From assembly GCF_032490495.1 (NCBI RefSeq), contig NZ_JAVYJB010000005.1, positions 124,001 to 188,000 on the forward strand: a stretch of 64,000 nt of DNA. Direction: 5' to 3'. Every line of letters begins with the position of its first letter. The stretch's first letter is position 1. The notes beneath the pieces are model-generated. The model was not told the DNA's origin. It worked only from the letters and a program-made list of their open reading frames with translations, and made no database searches. The DNA is from Pilosibacter fragilis. Lineage in GTDB: Bacteria > Bacillota > Clostridia > Lachnospirales > Lachnospiraceae. The position numbers and the translations under genes are program-made. Of the stretch, positions 1-8,171 are shown piece after piece.

Positions 1-412
1 ACATGTTTAATACCTTGATGTCAGCACCGTTTGCAGCGGACAGGATCACGGATGTTGCACCTACTGCGTAGAGAACCTGAACGTCGCCGGAAGCCAGAGC
101 CTGTGTCTGGTCAGCGCCGGAAGTAAGCTCTGCGTACTCAACCGGAACGCCGAGCTCTTTTTCGAAGATTCCCTGGTCCTTTTCGATGATGGTCGGTACA
201 TTTAACGGAGATGTTACATAGGTAACTGTGAGTTTATCGATGGATGTCTCAGCGTCAGCTGTAGCCTCGGCAGAAGTTTCAGCCTCAGCGGAAGTCTCAG
301 CGGTTGTCTCGGCAGCAGAAGCAGCCGCAGTCTCTTTGCCTGCAGATCCGGAGCAGCCTGCAAGGGAAAATGTCATGCATGCCGCGAGTCCTAATGCGAT
401 CAGTTTTTTCAT
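1..412 (-). CDS. ABC transporter substrate-binding lipoprotein, TauA/SsuA-like (3' end outside window)
   Basis: Solute-binding lipoprotein, expected to be anchored on the outer face of the membrane and to feed the ATPase and permease encoded upstream in the same minus-strand operon. It begins MKKLIALGLAACMTFSLAGC, a signal peptide with lipobox LAGC. A linker rich in Thr, Ala, Ser and Glu follows, then IDKLTVTYVTSPLNVPTIIE, which resembles the first strand and loop of NMT1/TauA-type binding proteins. The ATG at 412-410 has AGGAGGAC (421-428) in front. About 137 codons are visible and the rest lies before base 1. A 240-base spacer separates it from the ATPase. The substrate cannot be told; sulfonate, taurine, nitrate or a thiamine precursor are the family's usual ligands. 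Confidence 0.85.
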   Translation of the reverse strand, partial: MKKLIALGLAACMTFSLAGCSGSAGKETAAASAAETTAETSAEAETSAEATADAETSIDKLTVTYVTSPLNVPTIIEKDQGIFEKELGVPVEYAELTSGADQTQALASGDVQVLYAVGATSVILSAANGADIKVLNM

Positions 413-652
413 TTTGTTTTGTCCTCCTCATGTAAGTTGAAAAAATAAGTGTATGATACGCCTAAGTTAATAGGCAGATATCCGAACTTAATAAAATGAT
501 GGGAATCCCTTAAATAAGGAAACCAGCTAATAAAATTTTTTTTGGGACAGCTCATAACATTATGTTTATGCTTTGAATGTAATATCTGCTGGAAATAGCG
601 TAAGAATAATATCATAAAAATCAGAATATCTTGAATTACACATAAAATATAT

Positions 653-1369
653 TTAATTTATAAAATTCAGATTCTCAATGATATCCCTCTTGAGTGCAAT
701 AAACTCCTCATTCAGCAGATTTCTTTCCCCGGATGGCGTCTTCACCGGATAAACATGCTTCACAAGCCCCTTTTCAAGCATCACGATCTGGTCACCGAGG
801 ATCAGTGCTTCATCGATGCTGTGGGTCACGAACATGATGCTGGAACGTTCCTTCTGCTGAACGCGGAGAAGTTCCCTCTGCATCTGTTCCCTCGTGAAAT
901 AGTCGAGAGCTGCGAATGGCTCATCCATCAGGATAAAGGTTGGCTCGTAGGCCAGTGCCCTGGCGATGGCCGCGCGCTGTTGCATGCCGCCGGAAAGCTG
1001 TGATGGGTATGCCTTTTCAAAGCCGGACAGGTTCACCGTGGAGACGATGTCCTGAATCTTCTCCTGATCGACCTGATTTTTCTTCAAACCGAAAATAATA
1101 TTGTTCCAGACATTGAGCCATGGCATGAGCCGCGGTTCCTGGAACACAAAGGCGGTCTTGTGGGCGCCGCCCCAGAGAACCTCACCGCTGTCGGCGGATT
1201 CCAGACCGCCGGTGAGCCGCAGCAGAGTCGTTTTTCCGCAGCCGCTCTGACCTAAGATCACGGTGATCTTTCCTTCCGGGATCTCGAGATCGACGCCGTT
1301 TAAGACAGGAAACATCCGGCCGTCAACCTGATATGTTTTATGAATGTCTTTTAATCTAATTCCAGCCAT
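653..1369 (-). CDS. ABC transporter ATP-binding protein, SsuB/TauB-like
   Basis: Cytoplasmic ATPase subunit that powers uptake by the neighbouring permease. Walker A GQSGCGKTT lies near residues 40-48, the signature LSGGMQQR near 126 and Walker B FILMDEPF near 149, followed by the H-loop THS. About 238 residues is normal for the nitrate/sulfonate/taurine ATPase family. I start it at the ATG at 1369-1367, because AAGGAG lies 9 bases upstream; a GTG six bases earlier is too close to that site. Its start overlaps the permease end by 14 bases, which indicates translational coupling. Confidence 0.93.
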   Translation of the reverse strand: MAGIRLKDIHKTYQVDGRMFPVLNGVDLEIPEGKITVILGQSGCGKTTLLRLTGGLESADSGEVLWGGAHKTAFVFQEPRLMPWLNVWNNIIFGLKKNQVDQEKIQDIVSTVNLSGFEKAYPSQLSGGMQQRAAIARALAYEPTFILMDEPFAALDYFTREQMQRELLRVQQKERSSIMFVTHSIDEALILGDQIVMLEKGLVKHVYPVKTPSGERNLLNEEFIALKRDIIENLNFIN

Positions 1370-2126
1370 TTTCACCGGCTCCTTTCAGAAAGATGCTGAT
1401 GAGAAGACCGAAGATCCGGTCTGTCAGATAACCTGCGATGCCGATGGCGAAGATGCCGACGATGACCTTGTCGGTCCGGGACATCTGCTGGGCAAACAGG
1501 ATCATGTGCCCCAGACCGGTGGACGCTGCGACCATCTCCGCACCGATGATAGCGCGCCAGCTGTAGCCCAGACCGATGCGCATTCCTACGAGAATGTCCG
1601 CCATGGCGTAGGGCAGCATGATGCGGAAAAATTTCTGGCGTTCCGTGTAGCCGAACATGGTTCCTACTTCCAGAAGCTTCCGGTCACAGCCCGTAAATCC
1701 CTTGACGATGTTTAAATACATCGGGAAAAAGGAGGCCAGAACGATGATGACCGTCTTTGTAGTTTCGCCGATTCCGCACCATAAAATAAGCAGCGGAATC
1801 ATGCTGAGCGGCGGTACGTTCCTGAAGAACTGCACCAGGTACTCATAGTAACCTGCGGAGGCCGGAATCATCGCCCACAGCATGCCGAAGGCAAATGCCA
1901 GGATAAAGGCGATTACAAAGCCTTTTCCGACGCGCAGGAAGCTGATCCTTAAGTCACGGAAGAGTTCACCGCTTTGCAGCATTTTGCAGAAGCTCTGGAA
2001 GACCCGCCCCGGGGACGGGAGCACATAGGAACTTAAGATGTCCGCGCGGCAGACGATATACCAGACGGCGAAGACCGCCAGGATACCGATGAGCGGTGGG
2101 AAATATTTTTTAAATTTCTGATTCAT
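1356..2126 (-). CDS. ABC transporter permease, SsuC/TauC-like
   Basis: Inner-membrane permease subunit with about six hydrophobic segments (for example IGILAVFAVWYIVC, VIAFILAFAFGMLWAMI, TVIIVLASFFPMYLNIV). The coupling-loop region is GYTERQKFFRIMLPYAMADILVGMRIGLGYSWRAII around residues 165-200, and the EAA-type Gly is present. The ATG at 2126-2124 is preceded by AGAGGAGA; in-frame codons further upstream lie inside the preceding gene and have no such site. It overlaps that gene by 4 bases (ATGA) and the ATPase by 14, so the three genes form one tightly coupled transcript. Length 256 residues is typical. Confidence 0.92.
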   Translation of the reverse strand: MNQKFKKYFPPLIGILAVFAVWYIVCRADILSSYVLPSPGRVFQSFCKMLQSGELFRDLRISFLRVGKGFVIAFILAFAFGMLWAMIPASAGYYEYLVQFFRNVPPLSMIPLLILWCGIGETTKTVIIVLASFFPMYLNIVKGFTGCDRKLLEVGTMFGYTERQKFFRIMLPYAMADILVGMRIGLGYSWRAIIGAEMVAASTGLGHMILFAQQMSRTDKVIVGIFAIGIAGYLTDRIFGLLISIFLKGAGENGWN

Positions 2127-2725
2127 CGCACTCCATCTCCTCTGTGGCAGCCCTGAACACAGTACAAAAGCTCGATCAGTCTTGCATCCTTCCATTCATT
2201 TCCGGTTACATAGGATTCGATCGCCGGGCGGCCGGACTTACTGACCACTGGAAACGGCAGGTCCTTAAAGAATCCAGGCGGGATCGGGCTTGCGTCCGGC
2301 GCGGGTTCCATTGGCTCGCCAAGTGCAGCGAGAAGGCGGTTCCATGGTACGAAATGTGTGTCTTTTAATTCCAATTTATTTCCCGTGTCGGCTAAGATCC
2401 GGCATGGAGTTGTGATGATCTTTTCACCGTCCGCGAGATCCGGACGTTCTGCCAGTTCTCTCGCACAGTGGATCAGAATCGGCTCAATATCCGCGATCTG
2501 GATCTCAGGCTGCAGGGAACGCACCAGAGATACCGCCTCCGGACATCTCGCGTCCGCAAAAGTTCCATCTGCATGTTCCAAAAGCTCCCGATACTTCCGA
2601 AGCACGATCTCGCCCCAGCTTTCCCGACAGACCACTCGCGTCAGGTCATGCTTTTCCAGCATCCTCTCCAGTGCCTCCACCGAGATCATCCTCTCCGATA
2701 CTGGATTGATCCATAGATAAGTCAA
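2123..2725 (-). CDS. Small cysteine-rich protein with hydrogenase-like C-terminal motif, first gene of the transporter operon
   Basis: A 200-residue soluble protein I cannot assign firmly. It has Cys in the contexts VVCRES, DARCPEA, IHCARE, TTPCRIL and, at the very C-terminus, LYCVQGCHRGDG. The last resembles the CPGGCxGGGG motif that holds the H-cluster in [FeFe] hydrogenases, and TTPC may match an upstream cluster ligand region; this link is my inference. The protein is far too short for a real hydrogenase. It is the promoter-proximal gene, preceded by AAAGGAGTT, and overlaps the permease by 4 bases, so it probably serves the same uptake process, perhaps as a metal or Fe-S binding accessory or an enzyme acting on the imported ligand. 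Confidence 0.7.
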   Translation of the reverse strand: MTYLWINPVSERMISVEALERMLEKHDLTRVVCRESWGEIVLRKYRELLEHADGTFADARCPEAVSLVRSLQPEIQIADIEPILIHCARELAERPDLADGEKIITTPCRILADTGNKLELKDTHFVPWNRLLAALGEPMEPAPDASPIPPGFFKDLPFPVVSKSGRPAIESYVTGNEWKDARLIELLYCVQGCHRGDGVR

Positions 2726-2742
2726 AGTAAAACTCCTTTCAA

Positions 2743-2797
2743 TTAGCTATAACTAACCAATATTATTCAGCATAGCAGATTAGTAGGGAAATGTCAA
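2743..2797 (-). promoter_or_regulatory. Promoter and palindromic operator of the ABC operon
   Basis: Reading the minus strand, TTGACA (2797-2792), a 17-base spacer and TATGCT (2774-2769) form a good sigma-A promoter. Just after the expected start point lies TTAGTTATAGCTAA (2756-2743), a 14-base palindrome with one mismatched pair. This is a typical position for a repressor site. The regulator is unknown. Confidence 0.75.
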
Positions 2798-2837
2798 TTG
2801 GGAATGGAGGTCTTTTATAGTTGAGGAGAATTTTAAC

Positions 2838-2877
2838 TTGACAATTATAATACATAATGACATAATGACTATATAAT
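2838..2877 (+). promoter_or_regulatory. Promoter region of the XRE gene
   Basis: TTGACA at 2838-2843 with CATAAT at 2861-2866 (17-base spacer); TATAAT also occurs at 2872-2877. The spacer region holds a tandem direct repeat of ATAATGAC, which could be a binding site for the XRE protein encoded just downstream. Confidence 0.6.
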
Positions 2878-2911
2878 AACATGTCAATAAATGCCAAGGA
2901 GGAAAGTGAAT

Positions 2912-3694
2912 ATGGCTCCTAAAACAATATTAAGCAATGAGGATCTTGGAAAAAAAATAAAAGTCAGGCGCAATGAACTTAGACTCACAATTGAAGAAGC
3001 GGCTTCGCGAGCGGGCGTAGGTGTAAAAACCTGGTGCCGCTATGAATCAGGAGGCTCTATTCGAAAAGATAAATGTAAAGGAATTTGTAAGGCTCTAAAC
3101 TGGCGCAGTTTTCCTGACAATGCAGGCAGTGAGCCGGGGAAAAATTTGATTGAAGAATACAAGGGACATAAAGCATGGTCACAGTTTTTAGCAGATAACT
3201 ATGGAGTTAAAGCAGCTGTGTCTTTTGCCGTAGGCAGTGATGTCCTGCTTGATTATATTGAACAGGATCTATCAGATCTTGCATCTATGCCTGTGGGTTC
3301 TCATATTGGTCAATTAAACACATCGTTTATTAAGATGGATCTTCCTGCACAGTTTCTGATGAGATATACGTATGATTTTCTTTATCAAATGAAATGTACA
3401 CTTGTTCATTTGCGCAGAAGTTTAAGTACTGGGAGAATGGTTAAAGCACATACAGTTATGGAAGAACTCATTATTTATTTATGTAATGAGGAAGCAATGG
3501 CGTTTATGGAAGTCAGCGATGAACGGGTAGCAACAGATAGTAAAAATTTGGGCTATTCAGAGGACTGGGTTTTTGACATGTTTGATGATGAAGATATTAT
3601 TACTTTTTTATATTCCAATAGTAATTTAGAGGAAGATCATCCGTATTTTTTCACGCATTGGAATGAACAGCAATTTTATATGGATAATGAATAA
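2912..3694 (+). CDS. XRE-family helix-turn-helix regulator
   Basis: Likely DNA-binding regulator of the small AT-rich cluster. The N-terminal 60 residues (GKKIKVRRNELRLTIEEAA, then RAGVGVKTWCRYESGG) form a Cro/CI-type helix-turn-helix. The remaining 200 residues are acidic, hydrophilic and match nothing I recognise; no membrane segment or nuclease motif is visible. The ATG at 2912 follows AAGGAGG (2895-2901) by about 10 bases; an earlier in-frame ATG at 2891 lies upstream of that site and is less likely. Base composition is clearly more AT-rich than the housekeeping genes after 6 kb, which points to acquisition by transfer. It sits 28 bases before a frameshifted gene. Confidence 0.75.
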   Translation: MAPKTILSNEDLGKKIKVRRNELRLTIEEAASRAGVGVKTWCRYESGGSIRKDKCKGICKALNWRSFPDNAGSEPGKNLIEEYKGHKAWSQFLADNYGVKAAVSFAVGSDVLLDYIEQDLSDLASMPVGSHIGQLNTSFIKMDLPAQFLMRYTYDFLYQMKCTLVHLRRSLSTGRMVKAHTVMEELIIYLCNEEAMAFMEVSDERVATDSKNLGYSEDWVFDMFDDEDIITFLYSNSNLEEDHPYFFTHWNEQQFYMDNE

Positions 3695-3722
3695 GAGATA
3701 GTGTAAGATTTAGGGAGATAGT

Positions 3723-4303
3723 ATGAATAAAAATGATACAATGAAATGGGAAGACATTTATAAAGTCTGGAAATGGGAAATGTGTAAATTTCCTGTTTTA
3801 TCAGCTCAAAAGTACTGTTTAAAAACAGAAATTTCTAAACCGCGATTTGGACCGTGTTACAGCTTCAACTGGATTGAAAAAGAAAGAAGGAATCTATTGA
3901 ATCTGATGTAGCGGCCCTAACTTCAGGACGAATGGAAATTGAAGCAGGGTGGAGCAAAGGAACAATTAGAACGGCTGCCTTGTTATGTTCTTGTGAAAAG
4001 GAAGAAGAGTTTGCTGCTGTTTGGATTTGTGCATTTGTGCTTTCTTTGACGCGGGGAAGATCAGGCGGAGATGGGACTCATAGAAATGCATTTAACTTGG
4101 AATATGAGGCAGCTCCTGTGTTTGCGAGAAAATATGGCTATTGGCATTCAAATTCAAGAGAATTTTTCCCGGAATTTTATATTCCTATGGAATTGTTTTG
4201 GGAAGATAAAAAATTGTCAGTATCCGCTCTTGTAAAATTGGCAGCACTCAATGCAGCAGTGGTAATAGGAAATTATACTCCTGTTGAGTACAAAAGAATA
4301 TAA
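3723..4303 (+). pseudogene. Frameshifted hypothetical gene in the AT-rich patch
   Basis: Two open stretches join into one protein of about 193 residues if a single base is restored. The first runs from ATG 3723 (preceded by AGGGAGAT) to SFNWIEKERR and hits a stop at 3909. The second, in the frame of 3878-4303, reads KESIESDVAALTSGRMEIEAGW and continues to the stop at 4303. The break lies in an A-rich run near 3876-3888 (GAAAAAGAAAG), so a one-base deletion is the simplest cause. I do not recognise the product. It could be a true inactivated gene, programmed slippage, or a sequencing error. Confidence 0.6.
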
Positions 4304-4367
4304 CCTGTTAAATATGAAAGCAGCTGAAGAAGGGAAAGCCAATAAAATTAAAATAGGAAGTGAATGT

Positions 4368-5723
4368 ATGGATATTAAAAGGCATGTTTACCAGACATTA
4401 CTCAAATGGAAAAATGACAATTGTCATACGACACTAGAGGTTAATGGTGCGAGGCAGGTAGGAAAGACGTATATCATTAACAAATTTGCAGATGAAAATT
4501 TTAGTCATAAAGTGTATATAAACTTATTTGAACTGAGCGGAGAACAGTTCATTTCCTGCTACCAAAAAGCATGCAATTGGCGGCCGGGAGAAGGACCGCG
4601 CCCTCAAGCTCCGCTACATGATGCATTTCGTCTGTTTGATGAAAATTTTTCAGACACAGAGGACACCGTTATTATCATAGATGAAATTCAAGAGTCAGCA
4701 GAAATTTATAACCGAATTCGTGAATTCACACGACAGTTTCGGTGTCGCTTTATTGTTACAGGCAGCTATCTTGGAAGAATCTATGAACCGGAATTTCGGT
4801 ATTCAAGTGGGGATGTTACAAGTATTCAAATCTATACCTTATCATATGAAGAATTTCTGGAAGCAGCAGATACGGATCTATTTGAAAAATATAAGCTGCT
4901 TGGAAAAAAACTGGATTCAGTGACAGGGGCAGAATTAAAATCATGGTATGATATATATTGTCAAATTGGTGGTTATCCATCTGTTGTTCGTGAATACTTA
5001 AATTCAAAAAGTATAGAGCGAGCACGGAGTGAATTGATTAGAATCATTGATACCTTTATGAATGAATCAATTCGTTATTTTACAGATGTTCTTGACACTC
5101 AGGTATTTACGGATATTTTTCTTTCAATTTGCAGGATACTTGGCAGAGAAAAAAAGGGACTTGAAGAAGATAGTATCAGTGAAGAACTTCAAAAATTGGT
5201 AACAAGAGACTATTCCAGCAATATTAGCAAGGCAGTCTGCAACCGGGCAATTAGTTGGTTACGTTTTTGCGGCGTAATTGGATTTTGTGGGAAAATTATA
5301 GAAATGGACATTCTAAATTTTAAACCAGGATGCAGATGTTATTTTATGGATCTGGGATTAGCAAGTTATTATATGGCGCGAGTTGGGGCTGCACAAACAG
5401 AAATTGCAGGCATGCTGAGTGAAAACTTTGTATATATTAATTTGAAGAAGCGGCAGGATTTTCCAGAAGAAATTGCCTTTGAAATGCCAGCATTTGCGAC
5501 TTTTAAGGGTGGAGAAGTAGATTTTGTGGTACAAGGTCTGAAGTCCTCCCGGAGATATGCAATAGAAGTGAAAACTGGAAAACACATTGGAAATACGGCA
5601 AAAAAAGTATTGGAATCGGGAAAAGCTGATTGTTTATTGTATTTGAAAGGTGATACGTTAGGGGGGCAGGAAGGAAAAATAGAGACCGTACCCATTTATC
5701 TTCTGGAAAAATTGAATTTTTAA
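4368..5723 (+). CDS. AAA-type ATPase with DUF4143 nuclease-like C-terminus
   Basis: Member of the archaeal-type ATPase family with a DUF4143 tail, often found in accessory or defence-like settings, with no settled role. Walker A is GARQVGKT (residues ~25-32), Walker B is TVIIIDEIQ (~100), and a sensor-like FIVTGSYLG follows. The C-terminal part carries GGEVDFVVQG and YAIEVKTGK, the D...E-x-K pattern of a PD-(D/E)XK fold. About 451 residues is a normal size. The ATG at 4368 has AGGAAG 8 bases upstream; in-frame codons from 4284 lack a site. It ends the AT-rich patch with the XRE and frameshifted genes. Confidence 0.85.
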   Translation: MDIKRHVYQTLLKWKNDNCHTTLEVNGARQVGKTYIINKFADENFSHKVYINLFELSGEQFISCYQKACNWRPGEGPRPQAPLHDAFRLFDENFSDTEDTVIIIDEIQESAEIYNRIREFTRQFRCRFIVTGSYLGRIYEPEFRYSSGDVTSIQIYTLSYEEFLEAADTDLFEKYKLLGKKLDSVTGAELKSWYDIYCQIGGYPSVVREYLNSKSIERARSELIRIIDTFMNESIRYFTDVLDTQVFTDIFLSICRILGREKKGLEEDSISEELQKLVTRDYSSNISKAVCNRAISWLRFCGVIGFCGKIIEMDILNFKPGCRCYFMDLGLASYYMARVGAAQTEIAGMLSENFVYINLKKRQDFPEEIAFEMPAFATFKGGEVDFVVQGLKSSRRYAIEVKTGKHIGNTAKKVLESGKADCLLYLKGDTLGGQEGKIETVPIYLLEKLNF

Positions 5724-5724
5724 C

Positions 5725-5753
5725 TTGAAATCTTAGAAAGGCAGTGATATACT
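5725..5753 (+). promoter_or_regulatory. Promoter of the queuosine-precursor transporter
   Basis: TTGAAA (5725-5730), a 17-base spacer and TATACT (5748-5753). It yields a 5' leader of about 200 bases that contains several hairpins and then the preQ1-like aptamer. Confidence 0.7.
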
Positions 5754-5761
5754 TTCAAACG

Positions 5762-5905
5762 TTGCTAAGCCCGCAAAAACCAAGGTCTTAAAGGGCTTTC
5801 GCCGATTCCCGGCGTAAGGTCATATACTTGCAGTATATGCCTTCCGCGGCATTCGTCAGATGTACATACGAGCATGTCCGCCTGACTCATTGCTGCGCGA
5901 AAATG
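5762..5905 (+). other. Multi-hairpin leader segment upstream of the preQ1 aptamer
   Basis: Noncoding leader with a series of inverted repeats: AAGCCC with GGGCTT, CGCCG with CGGCG, CATATAC with GTATATG around a five-base loop (about 5820-5840), then a branched structure in which GTCAG pairs with CTGAC inside a CGCGGCA / TGCTGCG outer pairing. It could be an extra regulatory RNA domain or an inserted repeat. No known riboswitch consensus is apparent to me. Confidence 0.5.
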
Positions 5906-5908
5906 AAT

Positions 5909-5951
5909 CGAGTGTTCGTGACCTTCCACTCGTAAAACAAAACTAAAGGAG
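5909..5951 (+). promoter_or_regulatory. preQ1-I-type riboswitch
   Basis: Stem CGAGTG (5909-5914) pairs with CACTCG (5927-5932) around the loop TTCGTGACCTTC, followed by the A-rich tail TAAAACAAAACTAA (5933-5946) that runs straight into AAAGGAG, the ribosome-binding site. This is the compact H-type pseudoknot layout of preQ1-I aptamers. Because the tail abuts the Shine-Dalgarno sequence, ligand binding probably hides it and blocks translation. The downstream gene is a queuosine-precursor transporter, as expected. Confidence 0.88.
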
Positions 5952-5960
5952 AAACTGAAT

Positions 5961-6464
5961 ATGAAAAACAACGCAACAAACAGCCCGGTACTGACACTTG
6001 TATACGGGGCGGCTATCGCGGCGATCTATGTGGTGCTGACGATGGTGTTCCTGCCGATCAGCTTTGGACCGATCCAGTTTCGGATCTCTGAGCTTCTCTG
6101 CGTACTTCCGTACTTTACCCCGGCGGCAATTCCGGGACTCTTTATCGGATGCCTGCTTGCCAACTTTCTTGGCGGCGCGGCGGCTCTCGATGTGATCTTT
6201 GGAAGTATTGCGACCCTGATCGGTGCGGTAGGTTCTTACCTACTCCGGAAAAACCGTTACCTGGTATCTGTTCCGCCGATCCTCGCGAACATGATCATTG
6301 TTCCGTGGGTGCTCCGCTTCGCATACGGTTCTGAGGACATGATCTGGTTTTCCACGATCACAGTCGGAATCGGAGAGATCCTGGCTATCGGTATTCTCGG
6401 ACAGATCCTGTTATCCGTTCTGATCCGGTATCAGCATGTGATTTTTGGAAAAGCTGCAGCGTAA
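5961..6464 (+). CDS. queT: QueT-family queuosine precursor transporter
   Basis: Integral membrane protein of 167 residues with five to six hydrophobic segments (YGAAIAAIYVVLTMVFLP, IPGLFIGCLLANFLGGA, VIFGSIATLIGAVGSYLL, ILANMIIVPWVL, GIGEILAIGILGQILLSVLI). The family pattern GPIQFRISELLCVLPYFTPAAIPGLFIGC is present. QueT proteins are thought to be substrate-binding components of energy-coupling-factor transporters that import preQ1/preQ0 or queuine. The gene stands alone behind a preQ1-I-like riboswitch and in front of a terminator, which supports the assignment and predicts repression when the precursor is plentiful. Confidence 0.92.
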   Translation: MKNNATNSPVLTLVYGAAIAAIYVVLTMVFLPISFGPIQFRISELLCVLPYFTPAAIPGLFIGCLLANFLGGAAALDVIFGSIATLIGAVGSYLLRKNRYLVSVPPILANMIIVPWVLRFAYGSEDMIWFSTITVGIGEILAIGILGQILLSVLIRYQHVIFGKAAA

Positions 6465-6471
6465 AATTAGT

Positions 6472-6517
6472 GATCCCGTATCTGTTGGATGAAAAATCCA
6501 GTAGATGCGGGATTTTT
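6472..6517 (+). terminator. Intrinsic terminator of queT
   Basis: ATCCCGTATCTGTTGG pairs imperfectly with CCAGTAGATGCGGGAT and is followed by six T. It lies just after the queT stop. Confidence 0.85.
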
Positions 6518-6519
6518 TA

Positions 6520-6580
6520 TGGAACAGGAAATTTCGAGAAATTCCCTGTTCCATAAAAAGGCACTAACGTGCCAAAGATG
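6520..6580 (+). repeat. Dispersed multi-hairpin repeat, family 2, copy A
   Basis: Directly behind the queT terminator, GGAACAGGAAATTTC pairs with GAAATTCCCTGTTCC, followed by ATAAAAA and the small hairpin GGCACTAACGTGCC. The same arrangement recurs near 22.3, 50.65 and 54.1 kb, always in this orientation. The rest of the gap to murC (6580-6787) is AT-rich; I see no second gene in it. Confidence 0.75.
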
Positions 6581-6787
6581 CTTTATATAGAAAGTGCTGC
6601 ACAGAAAAGAAAAGATCTGCGTGAATTTCGCCTCATGTTAATTTTTCCTCGAGGATAGATTTTCTTTAATTTTTGTGATATCATGTGTAAAAGACTGTGT
6701 ATATTTAAACACATATTTTATACGTGCTTAAATGTATACAGTGTAAAACATTTAAAATAGAGATCAAACATCCGAAAGGAGACAACG

Positions 6788-8170
6788 ATGTATCATATCG
6801 ATTTTAATAAACCAGAACACATTCACTTTATCGGAATCGGCGGAATCAGCATGAGCGGACTGGCTGAGATCCTGCTGGAGAGAGGATTCACAGTAAGCGG
6901 CTCCGATGCCCATGAGTCCGAGCTCACCGACAAGCTCACCGCCCACGGCGCAAAGGTCGTCTACGGGCAGCGGGCGGAGAACATTACCGACGATATCGAC
7001 GCTGTTGTATACACAGCAGCTGTTCACCCGGATAACCCGGAGTACGCGGCGGCAGCGGCGAAGAATCTGCCGATCCTTTCCAGAGCAGAGCTTCTCGGAC
7101 AGCTCATGAAAAACTATGAGAAATCCATCGCCGTATCCGGTACCCACGGAAAGACAACAACGACCTCCATGCTGACGGAGATCCTTATGGACGAGAAGAA
7201 GAACCCGACGATCTCTGTCGGCGGAATGCTGGACTCTATCGGCGGCAACATCCGTGTCGGCGGTCCGGAGCTCTTCGTGACAGAGGCCTGTGAATATACA
7301 AACAGCTTCCTCTCCTTCTTCCCGAACATGGAGATCATATTAAATATAGAAGCAGACCATCTCGATTTCTTCAAGGATATTGAAGATATCCGCCATTCCT
7401 TCCGGAAATTTGCGGAGCTTCTACCGGCAAACGGCGTCCTGATCATCAACAGTGACATCCGTGACTATAAGGAGATCTGTGACGGACTTCCGATCAAGGT
7501 GATCACCGTCGGAAGTGATCCGGCAAAGAGCCACTACAGCGCCGCGGATGTGACCTTCAACGAGAATGCCTGCGCGACGTACACTCTCTTAGAAGACGGG
7601 AAAGCAATTGATACAATTACTCTGGGCGTTCCGGGAATTCACAATGTATACAATTCCCTGGCGTCCATCGCGGCGGCTCATGAGCTGGGAATCCGCGGTG
7701 AGGGGATCAGGAACGGACTCTTAAGATTTACGGGCACACACCGCAGATTCGAGAAAAAAGGCATGATCGGCGGCGTGACCGTCATTGATGACTACGCGCA
7801 TCATCCGCAGGAGATTGCGGCGACTCTGGCAGCGGCGAAAAATTACCCGCACCGTGAGATCTGGTGCGTCTTCCAGCCGCATACATACACGAGAACCAAG
7901 GCACTGATGGAGGACTTCGCGAAGGCGTTATCCGCAGCAGACCATGTGGTTCTCGCGGACATCTATGCAGCCCGAGAGACGGACAATCTGGGAATCAGCT
8001 CTGGGACATTGGCGGAAAAGATTGCCGCGCTGGGGACGGATACCCACTATTTCCCGAGTTTCGACGCGATCGAGACATTCCTTCTTGAAAATTGTGTCAA
8101 CGGCGACCTGTTGATAACTATGGGGGCCGGAGATATTGTAAAAGTGGGCGAAAAGCTCCTTGGACAGTAA
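6788..8170 (+). CDS. murC: UDP-N-acetylmuramate--L-alanine ligase
   Basis: Cytoplasmic Mur ligase that adds L-Ala to UDP-MurNAc with ATP, the first step of the peptidoglycan stem peptide. The N-terminal Rossmann-like segment HFIGIGGISMSGLA (~residues 13-26) binds the UDP substrate. The ATP loop is GTHGKTTTT (~118-126), the central domain has TEACEYTNSFL and EADHLDFF, and the C-terminal domain carries DDYAHHPQEI (~335), all typical of MurC. Length 460 is normal. ATG 6788 follows GAAAGGAGA. Downstream DnaA boxes begin 2 bases after the stop. Confidence 0.97.
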   Translation: MYHIDFNKPEHIHFIGIGGISMSGLAEILLERGFTVSGSDAHESELTDKLTAHGAKVVYGQRAENITDDIDAVVYTAAVHPDNPEYAAAAAKNLPILSRAELLGQLMKNYEKSIAVSGTHGKTTTTSMLTEILMDEKKNPTISVGGMLDSIGGNIRVGGPELFVTEACEYTNSFLSFFPNMEIILNIEADHLDFFKDIEDIRHSFRKFAELLPANGVLIINSDIRDYKEICDGLPIKVITVGSDPAKSHYSAADVTFNENACATYTLLEDGKAIDTITLGVPGIHNVYNSLASIAAAHELGIRGEGIRNGLLRFTGTHRRFEKKGMIGGVTVIDDYAHHPQEIAATLAAAKNYPHREIWCVFQPHTYTRTKALMEDFAKALSAADHVVLADIYAARETDNLGISSGTLAEKIAALGTDTHYFPSFDAIETFLLENCVNGDLLITMGAGDIVKVGEKLLGQ

Positions 8171-8171
8171 G

